Source of the DNA: an uncultured Muribaculaceae bacterium
GTDB lineage: Bacteria; Bacteroidota; Bacteroidia; Bacteroidales; Muribaculaceae
Assembly (NCBI GenBank): GCA_947178235.1
Contig: CAMWXQ010000039.1
Span: 1 to 8,005 of the forward strand
DNA length: 8,005 bases
Direction: 5' to 3'
The position numbers and the translations under genes were made by a program. This document shows, in pieces, positions 1 to 6,866 of this stretch; within the stretch, counting starts at the first letter, position 1; every line of letters starts with the position of its first letter. Below the pieces are notes generated by a model, which saw only the letters and a list, made by a program, of their open reading frames with translations, ran no database searches and had not been told where the DNA came from.

Positions 1-629
1 CGGGCCTCGGGTTTGAGCTGACGCTCGACAAGGTATTCCTTGCCTTGGAACTGGGGGGTGAAGTCTTTCTGGCCGGCTGACGCAACCTTCTCGCGTTCGA
101 GCAGTTGGAGCCCCATATATGCCGAGCCGAGGTCGCCCGAGACGCAGATGAGATCGGTGTCGCGTGCTCCGTCGCGTGTGACGACGCGGTCGGCTGGAGC
201 CTCGCCGATACAGGTGATCGAGATCACAAGCCCCTGACGTGACGAGCAGGTGTCGCCTCCGACAAGGTCGACGCCATAGATCTCACAGGCGAGGCGGATG
301 CCCGAGTAGAGTGCATCGATATGCTCGACGGTGAATCGCGACGAGATGCCGAGCGATACGGTGATCTGCTTGGGCAGGGCGTTCATGGCACATACGTCCG
401 AGAAGTTGACCACGGCGGCTTTGTAGCCGAGGTGTTTGAGGGGGACATATGTGAGGTCGAAGTGTACGCCTTCGAGCAGGAGGTCGGTGGTGACGAGGGT
501 GTCGGTCTCGTGATTGCGGAGTATCGCGCAGTCATCCCCGACACCGCGGATGGTGGAGGGATTGACTGTGGGTAGGTCTTTGGTGAGTCGGTCGATGAGA
601 CCGAACTCGCCGAGCTGGGATATTTCCAT
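1..629 (-). CDS. thiL: Thiamine-monophosphate kinase, C-terminus cut by window edge
   Basis: Family role: ThiL uses ATP to phosphorylate thiamine monophosphate to thiamine diphosphate, the last step of cofactor synthesis, in the cytosol. Read from the ATG at 629, 209 residues are visible. They contain the ThiL/AIR-synthase-fold signatures in order: GVGDDCAIL near 29-37 and TTDLLLEGVHF at 47-57 (Mg/ATP-binding acidic loop), then NFSDVCAMN at 75-83, LVGGDT at 122-127 and SGDLGSAYMGLQLL at 164-177. ThiL is usually about 320-350 aa, so roughly the last third lies beyond base 1. The gene begins 55 bp after the phosphorylase stop, with no recognisable promoter between, so it is probably the last visible gene of the sppA-lpxK-pnp-thiL unit. 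Its product, ThDP, is the cofactor of the MenD encoded further upstream, but I infer no regulatory link from that. Identity is secure; only the end is missing. Confidence 0.93.
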   Translation of the reverse strand, partial: MEISQLGEFGLIDRLTKDLPTVNPSTIRGVGDDCAILRNHETDTLVTTDLLLEGVHFDLTYVPLKHLGYKAAVVNFSDVCAMNALPKQITVSLGISSRFTVEHIDALYSGIRLACEIYGVDLVGGDTCSSRQGLVISITCIGEAPADRVVTRDGARDTDLICVSGDLGSAYMGLQLLEREKVASAGQKDFTPQFQGKEYLVERQLKPEA

Positions 630-684
630 ATATTATATAGGAGTATGGGTTGAGGAGAGAGGACGGGGAGATTGTGACGGTTTA

Positions 685-1506
685 TCAGAGCTGTACGCGG
701 GCCACGAGTTCCTTCATGATCGTGAGGCACTTGGGCTGGGCGATTACGGCGGCCTGCTGAACCTCCTCGTGGGTGGGGACTTGGGTCACATCCTTGCCGC
801 CGAGGTCGGTGATGACGGATATGCCGTAGACACGCATCCCGGCGTGGTTGGCGACGATGACTTCGGGGACAGTCGACATGCCGACGCAGTCGCCGCCGAT
901 GATGCGGTAGTATTCATACTCGGCCGGGGTCTCGAAGGTGGGGCCGGTCACGCCTACATATACGCCGTGCATGAGGCGGATGTCATTCTCGGCTGCGACC
1001 TTGTCGGCCAGAGCCTTCAACTCGGGGTCGTATGCGTAGGTCATGGCGGGGAAGCGGGTGCCGAGCTCGGGATAGTTGCGACCGCGCAGGGGGTGTTCGG
1101 GGAAGAGGTTGATGTGATCCGTGATGGTCATCACATCGCCGACCTGGAACTCCTTGTTCATGCCGCCCGAGGCGTTGGAGACGAAGAGAATCTCGACGCC
1201 GAGAGCCTTGAAGACACGGACGGGGAATGTGACCGTTTTCATGTCATAACCTTCGTAGTAGTGGAAACGGCCCTGCATGGCGATGACGGGCTTGCCGCCG
1301 AGGGTGCCGAAGATGAGATTGCCGCTGTGACCCTCGACGGTGGACACGGGGAAGTTAGGGATTTCGGAGTAGGGGATATAGACCTTGTCGTCGATGTGGT
1401 CCACGAGGGGGCCGAGGCCGGTGCCGAGGATGATGGCGATGCGCGGCATTTCGCCTCCGACGCGGTTGCGGAGGTATTCGGCGGTCTCTTTGATTTTGTC
1501 AAGCAT
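685..1506 (-). CDS. Purine nucleoside phosphorylase (PNP/MTAP family, trimeric type)
   Basis: Family role: reversible phosphorolysis of purine nucleosides to free base and ribose-1-phosphate, in cytosolic purine salvage. The protein is 273 aa, normal for the family. Visible motifs are GTGLG at 28-32 (phosphate loop, usually GSGLG), VEGHSG at 57-62, GRFHYYEGY at 79-87, NASGG at 111-115, GPTFETPAEY at 188-197 and GMSTVPEV at 209-216. Glu192 and Met210 align with human PNP Glu201 and Met219. The position of human Asn243, which contacts the purine, is Asp234 here (VITDLGG), as in methylthioadenosine phosphorylases. Exact base preference is therefore uncertain, and I give no gene symbol. The start is the ATG at 1506; the ORF ends in TGA. 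It sits 96 bp after lpxK and 55 bp before thiL on the same strand and is probably co-transcribed with both. Confidence 0.92.
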   Translation of the reverse strand: MLDKIKETAEYLRNRVGGEMPRIAIILGTGLGPLVDHIDDKVYIPYSEIPNFPVSTVEGHSGNLIFGTLGGKPVIAMQGRFHYYEGYDMKTVTFPVRVFKALGVEILFVSNASGGMNKEFQVGDVMTITDHINLFPEHPLRGRNYPELGTRFPAMTYAYDPELKALADKVAAENDIRLMHGVYVGVTGPTFETPAEYEYYRIIGGDCVGMSTVPEVIVANHAGMRVYGISVITDLGGKDVTQVPTHEEVQQAAVIAQPKCLTIMKELVARVQL

Positions 1507-1569
1507 GGTGGAAAGATTTTGATGATTACGATAGTGGGAATTGCATATTCCGCGCCTCTGTACTGATGG

Positions 1570-1589
1570 GGTAGGGCGCGGGCCCTGCC
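1570..1589. other. GC-rich inverted repeat in the lpxK-phosphorylase gap
   Basis: The plus strand reads GGTAGGGC, a 4-nt loop, then GCCCTGCC: eight pairs including one T-G wobble. In the minus-strand mRNA the wobble becomes a C-A mismatch, leaving a five-pair core (AGGGC/GCCCU). The next sense-strand bases are not a U-run, so this is not an ordinary intrinsic terminator. It could be an mRNA stability or processing element, or chance in GC-rich DNA. The rest of the gap (1507-1569) shows nothing recognisable. Confidence 0.3.
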
Positions 1590-1602
1590 GATGGCATGGC
1601 TC

Positions 1603-2697
1603 TTATTTGAACAAGCGGGCGTTGTTGAAGGTTTTTTCGACGCACTGCGAAAACTCGCCGTCGCCGCGCTCGATGAAGTCAACCTGTATGGGAAGATAGA
1701 AGAGCAGCGGTTTGAGATGCTCGGGGAAGTGGGGATTATGTACGAGGCGCACAGCATCCTTCTCCGTTGTGACGATGAAGTTGAATCCTTGCGGCAGGGC
1801 TGCGAAGCGGTCGGCGATCTGCTTGAAGTCCTTGTTGGTGAAGGAATGGTGGTCGCCGAAACGGCAGAGCTTGACCTTGGCACCGCTGCGGCGCAGATAG
1901 GAGAGGAACGGACGTGGATTGGCGATTCCGCTGAGCGCAAGGATATTGGATGGAGACGGAAGGTTCCGGAGCTGAGGAATCTCCTGGGTCGACGATGGGA
2001 ACACGGGCAGCAGGGCTCCGTACATATACGAGGAGAAGTAGAGCTTCTGGTAGGGGAAGAGGTTGAGCCGTTCTTTCCAAAGGCGGTATTCGAGCGGCTC
2101 CATGTCGGACGGACACTTGGTCACGACGATGATGTCGGCGCGGTTGAGCCCCGAGAGCGGTTCGCGCAGACGTCCGTAGGGGAGCAGATGGTCGGTGTAG
2201 ACAGGACGGTGGAACTCCGTGAGGACCACCGATGCCGAGGGCTTCACATAGCGGTGCTGGAATGCGTCGTCGAGGAGGATGAGGTTGATCGATGGATTCA
2301 GTTCGAGCAGTCGTTCGATCCCCTCGGTGCGCCGCTCACAGACGGCCACGGTGATGCGGTGGCCGAATTTGCGGTAGATCTGATATGATTCATCCCCGAT
2401 CTCGGCGGGGGTGGATGTCGGGGTGGCAAGCACGAATCCCGATGTCTCGCGCTTGTAACCACGCGAGAGTACGGCGAGGTTGTAGCGGGACATCAGATGG
2501 CGGATTAGGTATTCGACGTGTGGCGTCTTGCCTGTCCCGCCGACGGCGAGGTTGCCCACGACTACAACGGGTACATCATATTCCTTCTGCGCGATGAACT
2601 TGTGGTCAAACATCTTGTTGCGCACCCATACCCCCAGTCCGTAGAGGCGCGACAGGGGGTATAGCAGGCAGGATGTTATGAACCGGTTGCGGGGCAA
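1603..2697 (-). CDS. lpxK: Tetraacyldisaccharide 4'-kinase (lipid A synthesis), TTG start
   Basis: Family role: LpxK transfers phosphate from ATP to the 4' position of the tetraacyl-disaccharide lipid A precursor at the inner face of the cytoplasmic membrane. The protein is 364 aa, a normal length. It shows a P-loop GNLAVGGTGKTPH at 48-60, LSRGYKR at 77-83, GDE at 101-103 and the LLDDAFQHR motif at 141-149; a DHHSF segment follows in the C-terminal half. The N-terminal hydrophobic/aromatic stretch (LLYPLSRLYGLGVWVRNK) resembles the membrane-associating start I recall for Bacteroidales LpxK. It lies upstream of the first ATG (Met29), so I use the TTG at 2697. No in-frame ATG exists between that TTG and the upstream in-frame stop at 2719-2721. 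The gene follows sppA after 110 bp filled with short repeats and has no promoter of its own that I can see. Confidence 0.93.
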   Translation of the reverse strand: MPRNRFITSCLLYPLSRLYGLGVWVRNKMFDHKFIAQKEYDVPVVVVGNLAVGGTGKTPHVEYLIRHLMSRYNLAVLSRGYKRETSGFVLATPTSTPAEIGDESYQIYRKFGHRITVAVCERRTEGIERLLELNPSINLILLDDAFQHRYVKPSASVVLTEFHRPVYTDHLLPYGRLREPLSGLNRADIIVVTKCPSDMEPLEYRLWKERLNLFPYQKLYFSSYMYGALLPVFPSSTQEIPQLRNLPSPSNILALSGIANPRPFLSYLRRSGAKVKLCRFGDHHSFTNKDFKQIADRFAALPQGFNFIVTTEKDAVRLVHNPHFPEHLKPLLFYLPIQVDFIERGDGEFSQCVEKTFNNARLFK

Positions 2698-2701
2698 AAT
2701 G

Positions 2702-2738
2702 GAATTATGAATTTTGAATTATGAATGAATTGAGAATG
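2702..2738. repeat. AT-rich direct repeat just upstream of lpxK
   Basis: The 10-mer GAATTATGAA occurs at 2702-2711 and again at 2716-2725, followed by the related GAATGAATTGAGAATG. The stretch lies immediately before the lpxK start in an otherwise GC-rich region. It is non-coding: reading the lpxK frame upstream hits a stop at 2719-2721. It may be a degenerate dispersed intergenic repeat or an unstructured leader that eases ribosome access; neither is shown. Confidence 0.5.
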
Positions 2739-2752
2739 GGGGTGGTGTAAAT

Positions 2753-2797
2753 CTTATAAGGCTTATAAGTCATATAAATCTTATAAGTCTTATACGA
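2753..2797. repeat. Five tandem copies of a 9-bp palindromic unit (CTTATAAGT)
   Basis: Five head-to-tail 9-bp units run without a gap: CTTATAAGG, CTTATAAGT, CATATAAAT, CTTATAAGT, CTTATACGA, starting at 2753, 2762, 2771, 2780 and 2789. The consensus contains the perfect 8-bp palindrome CTTATAAG. A stray further copy, CTTATAGGT at 2815-2823, overlaps the last codons of sppA. The array lies between the sppA stop and lpxK. It is not a CRISPR because there are no spacers. A dispersed microsatellite-like element, a protein-binding array or a slipped-strand expansion are all possible. Confidence 0.8.
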
Positions 2798-2807
2798 TAA
2801 TCCCCAA

Positions 2808-4583
2808 TCAAAGTCTTATAGGTTCGATTTCCATGCGGGTTTGGAGGACGGACATCTGCTTGACGCGGTTGATGGCGTCGTAGATGGGGGCTGCCTCTCC
2901 GAGCTCGCTGCGGACGATGCTCGACTTGAAGTCTTTCGAGGCGTCGATGATGGCGTCATACCATTTGATCTCCTTCTCGGGGTAGATCTTGACGGTATAG
3001 CTCTCGACGTTGAGTTTCTTGGCCATGCCGGCGAGTGCTGCATCGAGTCCGCCGAGTTCATCGACGAGGCCGATTCTGAGAGCTTCTGCGCCGTCCCATA
3101 CGCGCCCCTCGGCAATCATCTTGATCGAGTCCTGGGACATGTGGCGACCCTCGGCACAACGTTTGGTGAAGAGGTCATACCCACGGTCGACATAACCCTG
3201 CATGGCTGCGCGGAGCCCGGGGGACATCGGTTCCATGATGTTGGGGATTACACCGTCGGGGCATGAGCGGACGGTCGAGACATGTACGCCGAGCTTGTTG
3301 TTGAGCATGGGCTGGATATTCGGAATCATGCCGAAAATACCGATTGAGCCTGTGAGCGTGGTGGGCTGTGCATAGATGCGGTCGGCACCACACGAGATAT
3401 AGTAGCCACCCGAGGCTGCGTAGTCCGACATGGAGACATAGAAGGGTTTGCCGGTGATGCGCTTCCACTCTTGGAGGGCTTCCCAAATCTGCTCGGAGGC
3501 AAAGGCACTTCCGCCTCCCGAGTTGACATACATCACGAGGCCGTCGATGTCATCTTCCTCGGCGAGGTCGAGAATCTCGGGTACGAGGTCTGCGCCGACA
3601 ATGCCGTCACCCTCCTCATCGGTGATTTCGCCACAGGCATACAGCAGGGCGATGTTGGCACCCTTCCCGTTTCCCTTCTTGAAGAGATCTTTGCCTCTCA
3701 TATATTCGGTTACGGAGACAGCTTTGAGATCTTCGGGCTTCTTGACACCTGTCAGTGAGCAGAGTGCTTCGTCGAATTCATGACGGTAGGCGAGACGGTC
3801 GACAACCTTCATCGCAAGACACTCTTTGGCGGGGCGGGTCATGAGGTAGGAGTTGGCCCATGCGTCGATCGAGTCGACTGTGAGGCCGCGCCCCTCGGCT
3901 ATCGAGGTCGCGAAGTGCTTCCAGATGTTGTCGAGATAGAGTTGGGCCTGTTCGCGGGCAGGTTCACTCATGCCGTTGAGGATGAACGGCTCTACGGCAC
4001 TCTTGTAGGTGCCGACCTTCACGACTTGCACGTCGATGCCGAGTTTGTCAAGGAGATCCTTGAAGTAGAGAGAGGCCATGCCGACGCCATGGATGTCGAC
4101 CATTCCGATGGGGTTGAGGAATATCGAGTCCGCCTTGGCAGCGAGATAGTAGCTGCCGAGCGAATAGTCATCGCCATAAGCATATATCCATTTCTCGGGA
4201 GCGGCTGCCTTGAATCGGGCGAGAGCCTCGCCGATGGCCTGTATCTGAGCCATACCTGCATAGCCCAAGCCCTCGATTGTGATGCCCTCTATCTTGTCGT
4301 CGGTGGCGGCGAGGTCGATGGCATTGACGATGTCGCCCAGAGCGGTGGGAAAGTCGAAGTTGCCTTGGATGATCTCCATGGGATCCGGTTTCACGCCGAG
4401 GTCTTCGACACCTGTCGAGAGGTCGAGGGCCAGATAGCTCCCTTTCTTGATTTCCTTAGAGCTTGACTTAGAGCCCGATGCCGCAGCGATACCGATGACC
4501 ATGAAGACACCGATGGTAAGCAGGAACAGCGAGAACCAAATGCCGGCGAGAGCGCCGAGAAATGAGATGAAGAACTTTTTCAT
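2808..4583 (-). CDS. sppA: Signal peptide peptidase SppA, 67K type
   Basis: Family role: membrane-bound S49 serine protease that degrades leftover signal peptides, active site on the periplasmic side. From the ATG at 4583 the protein is 591 aa, close to the long E. coli-type SppA with two tandem S49 domains. Residues 1-35 are MKK plus one hydrophobic segment, a signal anchor. The N-terminal domain carries VGTYKSAVEPF (190-200), where Lys194 aligns with the catalytic Lys209 of E. coli SppA. The C-terminal domain carries SDYAASGGYYIS (386-397), where Ser391 aligns with Ser409. The usual VNSPGGS loop reads VNSGGGS (353-359) here. A longer in-frame reading from 4634 was rejected because the promoter -7 box would then be inside the gene. 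This is the first gene of the leftward unit with lpxK, the phosphorylase and thiL. Confidence 0.95.
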   Translation of the reverse strand: MKKFFISFLGALAGIWFSLFLLTIGVFMVIGIAAASGSKSSSKEIKKGSYLALDLSTGVEDLGVKPDPMEIIQGNFDFPTALGDIVNAIDLAATDDKIEGITIEGLGYAGMAQIQAIGEALARFKAAAPEKWIYAYGDDYSLGSYYLAAKADSIFLNPIGMVDIHGVGMASLYFKDLLDKLGIDVQVVKVGTYKSAVEPFILNGMSEPAREQAQLYLDNIWKHFATSIAEGRGLTVDSIDAWANSYLMTRPAKECLAMKVVDRLAYRHEFDEALCSLTGVKKPEDLKAVSVTEYMRGKDLFKKGNGKGANIALLYACGEITDEEGDGIVGADLVPEILDLAEEDDIDGLVMYVNSGGGSAFASEQIWEALQEWKRITGKPFYVSMSDYAASGGYYISCGADRIYAQPTTLTGSIGIFGMIPNIQPMLNNKLGVHVSTVRSCPDGVIPNIMEPMSPGLRAAMQGYVDRGYDLFTKRCAEGRHMSQDSIKMIAEGRVWDGAEALRIGLVDELGGLDAALAGMAKKLNVESYTVKIYPEKEIKWYDAIIDASKDFKSSIVRSELGEAAPIYDAINRVKQMSVLQTRMEIEPIRL

Positions 4584-4603
4584 TTTGACTGGTATATTCA
4601 AGG

Positions 4604-4635
4604 CAAAATTACGACAACTTGCGGACAAAATCAAA
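4604..4635 (-). promoter_or_regulatory. Bacteroidota-type promoter for sppA-lpxK-pnp-thiL
   Basis: On the minus strand, TTTG (4632-4635), a 20-nt spacer and TAATTTTG (4604-4611) match both consensus boxes of the Bacteroidota housekeeping promoter. Transcription should start near 4597, giving a leader of only about 14 nt before the sppA ATG. No comparable -7 box was seen in the three gaps between the downstream genes, supporting one transcript from here. Confidence 0.75.
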
Positions 4636-4664
4636 TTTTAGCCCGAATATTTCAGTCAATAGCT

Positions 4665-5075
4665 TTATATGTCCCTATATTCGGCGGTGGCGTCGAAGGA
4701 TGGGCACGCTTTTGGGGCGAAGTCGCGGTGCGAGCGGATGGTGGCCGAGGGGTAGCGGGAGCGCAGGTCGCGGAGCAGAGCGAGGAGTGCCTTTTTCTGT
4801 GCTGCGGTACGGGTGTCTTTCGGGGTCTTGCGGTCTGTGGCGAGGCCGCCCACATAACATATTCCGATCGAACGGGCATTGTGGCCGAGGCAATGGGCCC
4901 CTTGGAGCGCGACGTCGCGCCCCGCATGGACCGAGCCGTCGAGGTAGATGACATAGTGATAGCCGATTGAGGCGAAGCCGCGGGCGCGGTGCCACGAGTC
5001 GATGTCGGCAACTGTGACGTGGCGCCCCTCGGGGGTGGCGGTGCAGTGGATGATGATTTCGTTGATGTTGCGCAT
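4665..5075 (-). CDS. N-acetylmuramoyl-L-alanine amidase, T7-lysozyme type
   Basis: Family role: zinc amidases of the amidase_2/PGRP fold cut the bond between N-acetylmuramic acid and L-alanine in peptidoglycan. The 136-aa protein is a single domain. His10 in IIIHCTA, His116 and Cys124 (SHRDFAPKACPSFDA) match T7 lysozyme zinc ligands His17, His122 and Cys130, including the eight-residue spacing. Tyr39 (GYHY) and Lys122 match the catalytic Tyr46 and Lys128, so the active site is intact. There is no signal peptide, lipobox or membrane segment, so export would need a holin, another secretion route or lysis, as for phage endolysins. I chose the ATG at 5075 because a longer reading from 5144 would swallow the -7 box at 5117-5124. 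It lies 90 bp after menD and just before the sppA promoter, with no other phage gene visible. Confidence 0.9.
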   Translation of the reverse strand: MRNINEIIIHCTATPEGRHVTVADIDSWHRARGFASIGYHYVIYLDGSVHAGRDVALQGAHCLGHNARSIGICYVGGLATDRKTPKDTRTAAQKKALLALLRDLRSRYPSATIRSHRDFAPKACPSFDATAEYRDI

Positions 5076-5116
5076 GGTTGTGGTGGTGAGGTTGGTGTGC
5101 GGTTGGATTTCGAGTG

Positions 5117-5124
5117 CAAAGTTA
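5117..5124 (-). promoter_or_regulatory. Probable -7 box of the amidase promoter
   Basis: On the minus strand TAACTTTG matches the Bacteroidota -7 consensus TAnnTTTG exactly and would start transcription near 5110, about 35 nt before the amidase ATG. The -33 region is poor: no TTTG at the usual 19-21 nt. A 12-bp palindrome, GCAC-AATA-GTGC (5139-5150), lies where the -33 box should be and might bind a regulator. The amidase could instead be read from upstream of menD. Confidence 0.45.
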
Positions 5125-5165
5125 ACATGCGCAAGGGGGCACAATAGTGCGATAATGCCGATTTG

Positions 5166-6866
5166 TCAGCAAAAATATTCTCGGAGCACGCGGGCGGAGA
5201 CTTCGCCTGGGGTGTGGATGGCGAGCAGTGCGGGGCGCGACGACGGGGCTGCGAAGCGTGGGAATGCGGCGCGCAGCTCCTCCTCGGACGAGGCTTCGTG
5301 ATATTCTATGCCGTATCCGTTGCATAGGTCGCGCAGTGGGAGGCGCGTCCCGACGGTGAAGAAACGGTCGAGTTCTGGAAGGTCTCGCGTCGATGGAATG
5401 AAGCTGAAAATCCCGCCTCCGCCGTTGCAGATGACTACCATCTTGAACCTCGGCGTCATGTGGGGCGAGGCGAGGGCGGCGATGTCGTACTGGAAGCTCA
5501 TGTCACCCGAAATCAGCAGCGTGACCCCCTTCGGGTTGGCTATCGATGCGCCGAGGGCCGTCGAGGTGCATCCGTCGATGCCGCTCACACCGCGGTTGCA
5601 GTCCGTGCGGTGGATGTGTCCGTGCGGAACGAGCTGGGCATAGCGTATGGGGGTGCCGTTTGAGAGATGTAGGTTCCATGAGCGCGGAATCATGGGAAAC
5701 ATCACTTCGAAGGCTCTGAGGTCGCTCCACGGCACAGAGGAGCAGTATTCGTCGTGGCGACGTGCGGCCTCATCTGCCGCACTCCTCCATAGCGAGGCGT
5801 AGTCCGACGCTCCGCCCGCGCGCCGCATCGGTGTGGCCGTCTGTCTGAAAAACAGGTCGGGACGGATGTCGACGCGCGTCGTGAGGTGCTTGAAGCAGTC
5901 GACCGTCACATCCGAGGGGCCTATCTGCCAGTGTTCGACCGACGGAGACAGGGAGCGTATCCACTCCTTGACCATGCGCGAGACGAGTGCCCCGCCGATG
6001 GTTAGCACAATGTCGGGGGCGAGGTCTCGGCGCATCTCGGGTGTGAGTGTACGCATCACCGAATCAATATTACCGATGAGCCACGGGCCGTGGAGGTTGG
6101 ATATGCTCTCGGCCAGGATAGCCACATTGGGGGCTGAGGCAAAGGTCTGCAAGGCGCGGTTGAGCCGATTGTCGGGCGGGAGGAATCCGGCAATCACGAG
6201 CACCCTGCGCGGCGCCGCGAGCGATTCGCCGAGGGCCCGTGCCTCCTCGGGTCGCAGCTGAGGCTCGGGCATCACGCGACGGATCTCGCGCTCGGCCAGG
6301 ACAGGCACCGGGGCAGTGCGGTTGAGCGGTGCGTCGAGGCGCACATTTATATGTACCGGGCCACGCTGTCCCGACACTGCCTCGATGAGCAGGTCGTTGA
6401 CGACGCGGTTGACCCACCACTCGCCGTTGGCGAAGTCGAGCCGTGCGCTGATGTCGCAGCTGCGTTTCACATATGGCGCCAGTGCGTTTTGTTGCCACAG
6501 GGTCTGCGAGTCGTCTTGGTCAATCCACTCCTCGGGGCGATCGGCCGAGATGACTATGAGCGGGACGCGGCGGTAGTATGCCTCGGCCACCGCCGGGGCA
6601 TAATTGAGCAGTGCAGTCCCGCTCGTGCAGCATATAGCCACAGGTTCGCCGCTCTGAATGCTTGCGCCGAGGGCCATGAATCCAGCCGAGCGTTCGTCGA
6701 TGACAGGTAGGCAGTCGAGTTCGGGGGTGCGGGCGAGCGCGACTGTCAGCGGCGTATTGCGGCTCCCAGGGGAGATGAACACACGCCTCACGCCATGCGC
6801 CGCGAGCAGCGCCGCAATCACCCTCGCCGAGAGCTTGTCAGTGGTTACGTCGAGAATCTGTTCCAT
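5166..6866 (-). CDS. menD: Menaquinone synthesis ThDP enzyme SEPHCHC synthase
   Basis: Family role: MenD joins 2-oxoglutarate (decarboxylated on ThDP) to isochorismate, the first committed step of menaquinone synthesis, in the cytosol. From the ATG at 6866 the protein is 566 aa (E. coli about 556). Visible motifs: ISPGSRNTPL at 31-40, Glu58 in VIDERSAGFMALG (the ThDP-activating Glu), ISADRPEE at 106-113, GPVHINVRLDAPL at 169-181, NRGVSGIDG at 424-432, and the ThDP/metal motif GDMSF at 454-458 running to NGGGGIF at 481-487. The substrate loop usually reading N-S-x-P-x-R is NGTPIR (403-408), with Gly404 where E. coli has Ser391. Alternative starts are ATG at 6875 and GTG at 6887. The start overlaps the regulator gene by 29 nt in another frame, suggesting translational coupling. 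No other men gene is in view. Confidence 0.94.
   Translation of the reverse strand: MEQILDVTTDKLSARVIAALLAAHGVRRVFISPGSRNTPLTVALARTPELDCLPVIDERSAGFMALGASIQSGEPVAICCTSGTALLNYAPAVAEAYYRRVPLIVISADRPEEWIDQDDSQTLWQQNALAPYVKRSCDISARLDFANGEWWVNRVVNDLLIEAVSGQRGPVHINVRLDAPLNRTAPVPVLAEREIRRVMPEPQLRPEEARALGESLAAPRRVLVIAGFLPPDNRLNRALQTFASAPNVAILAESISNLHGPWLIGNIDSVMRTLTPEMRRDLAPDIVLTIGGALVSRMVKEWIRSLSPSVEHWQIGPSDVTVDCFKHLTTRVDIRPDLFFRQTATPMRRAGGASDYASLWRSAADEAARRHDEYCSSVPWSDLRAFEVMFPMIPRSWNLHLSNGTPIRYAQLVPHGHIHRTDCNRGVSGIDGCTSTALGASIANPKGVTLLISGDMSFQYDIAALASPHMTPRFKMVVICNGGGGIFSFIPSTRDLPELDRFFTVGTRLPLRDLCNGYGIEYHEASSEEELRAAFPRFAAPSSRPALLAIHTPGEVSARVLREYFC

Noticed and set aside
514..1566. 350-codon plus-strand open frame
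   Set aside because: It is the antisense shadow of the phosphorylase gene; its protein is rich in Gly/Val/Asp with no recognisable domain, and GC-rich codon use keeps the opposite frame open.
1591..2388. 265-codon plus-strand open frame opposite lpxK
   Set aside because: The minus-strand protein has full LpxK motifs; this frame has no family signature and no promoter.
2753..2797. Possible CRISPR array
   Set aside because: Units are 9 bp and directly adjacent with no spacers, so it is a simple tandem repeat.
3780..4466. 228-codon plus-strand open frame opposite sppA
   Set aside because: Antisense shadow of the N-terminal S49 domain, with no promoter or domain of its own.
4584..4634. Upstream extension of sppA by 17 codons
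   Set aside because: It would contain the -7 promoter box and displace the signal anchor beginning MKKFF.
4612..4664. Terminator between the amidase and the sppA promoter
   Set aside because: No stem followed by a U-run is visible on the minus strand.
5076..5144. Upstream extension of the amidase by 23 codons
   Set aside because: The added residues have no family match and include the TAACTTTG -7 box.
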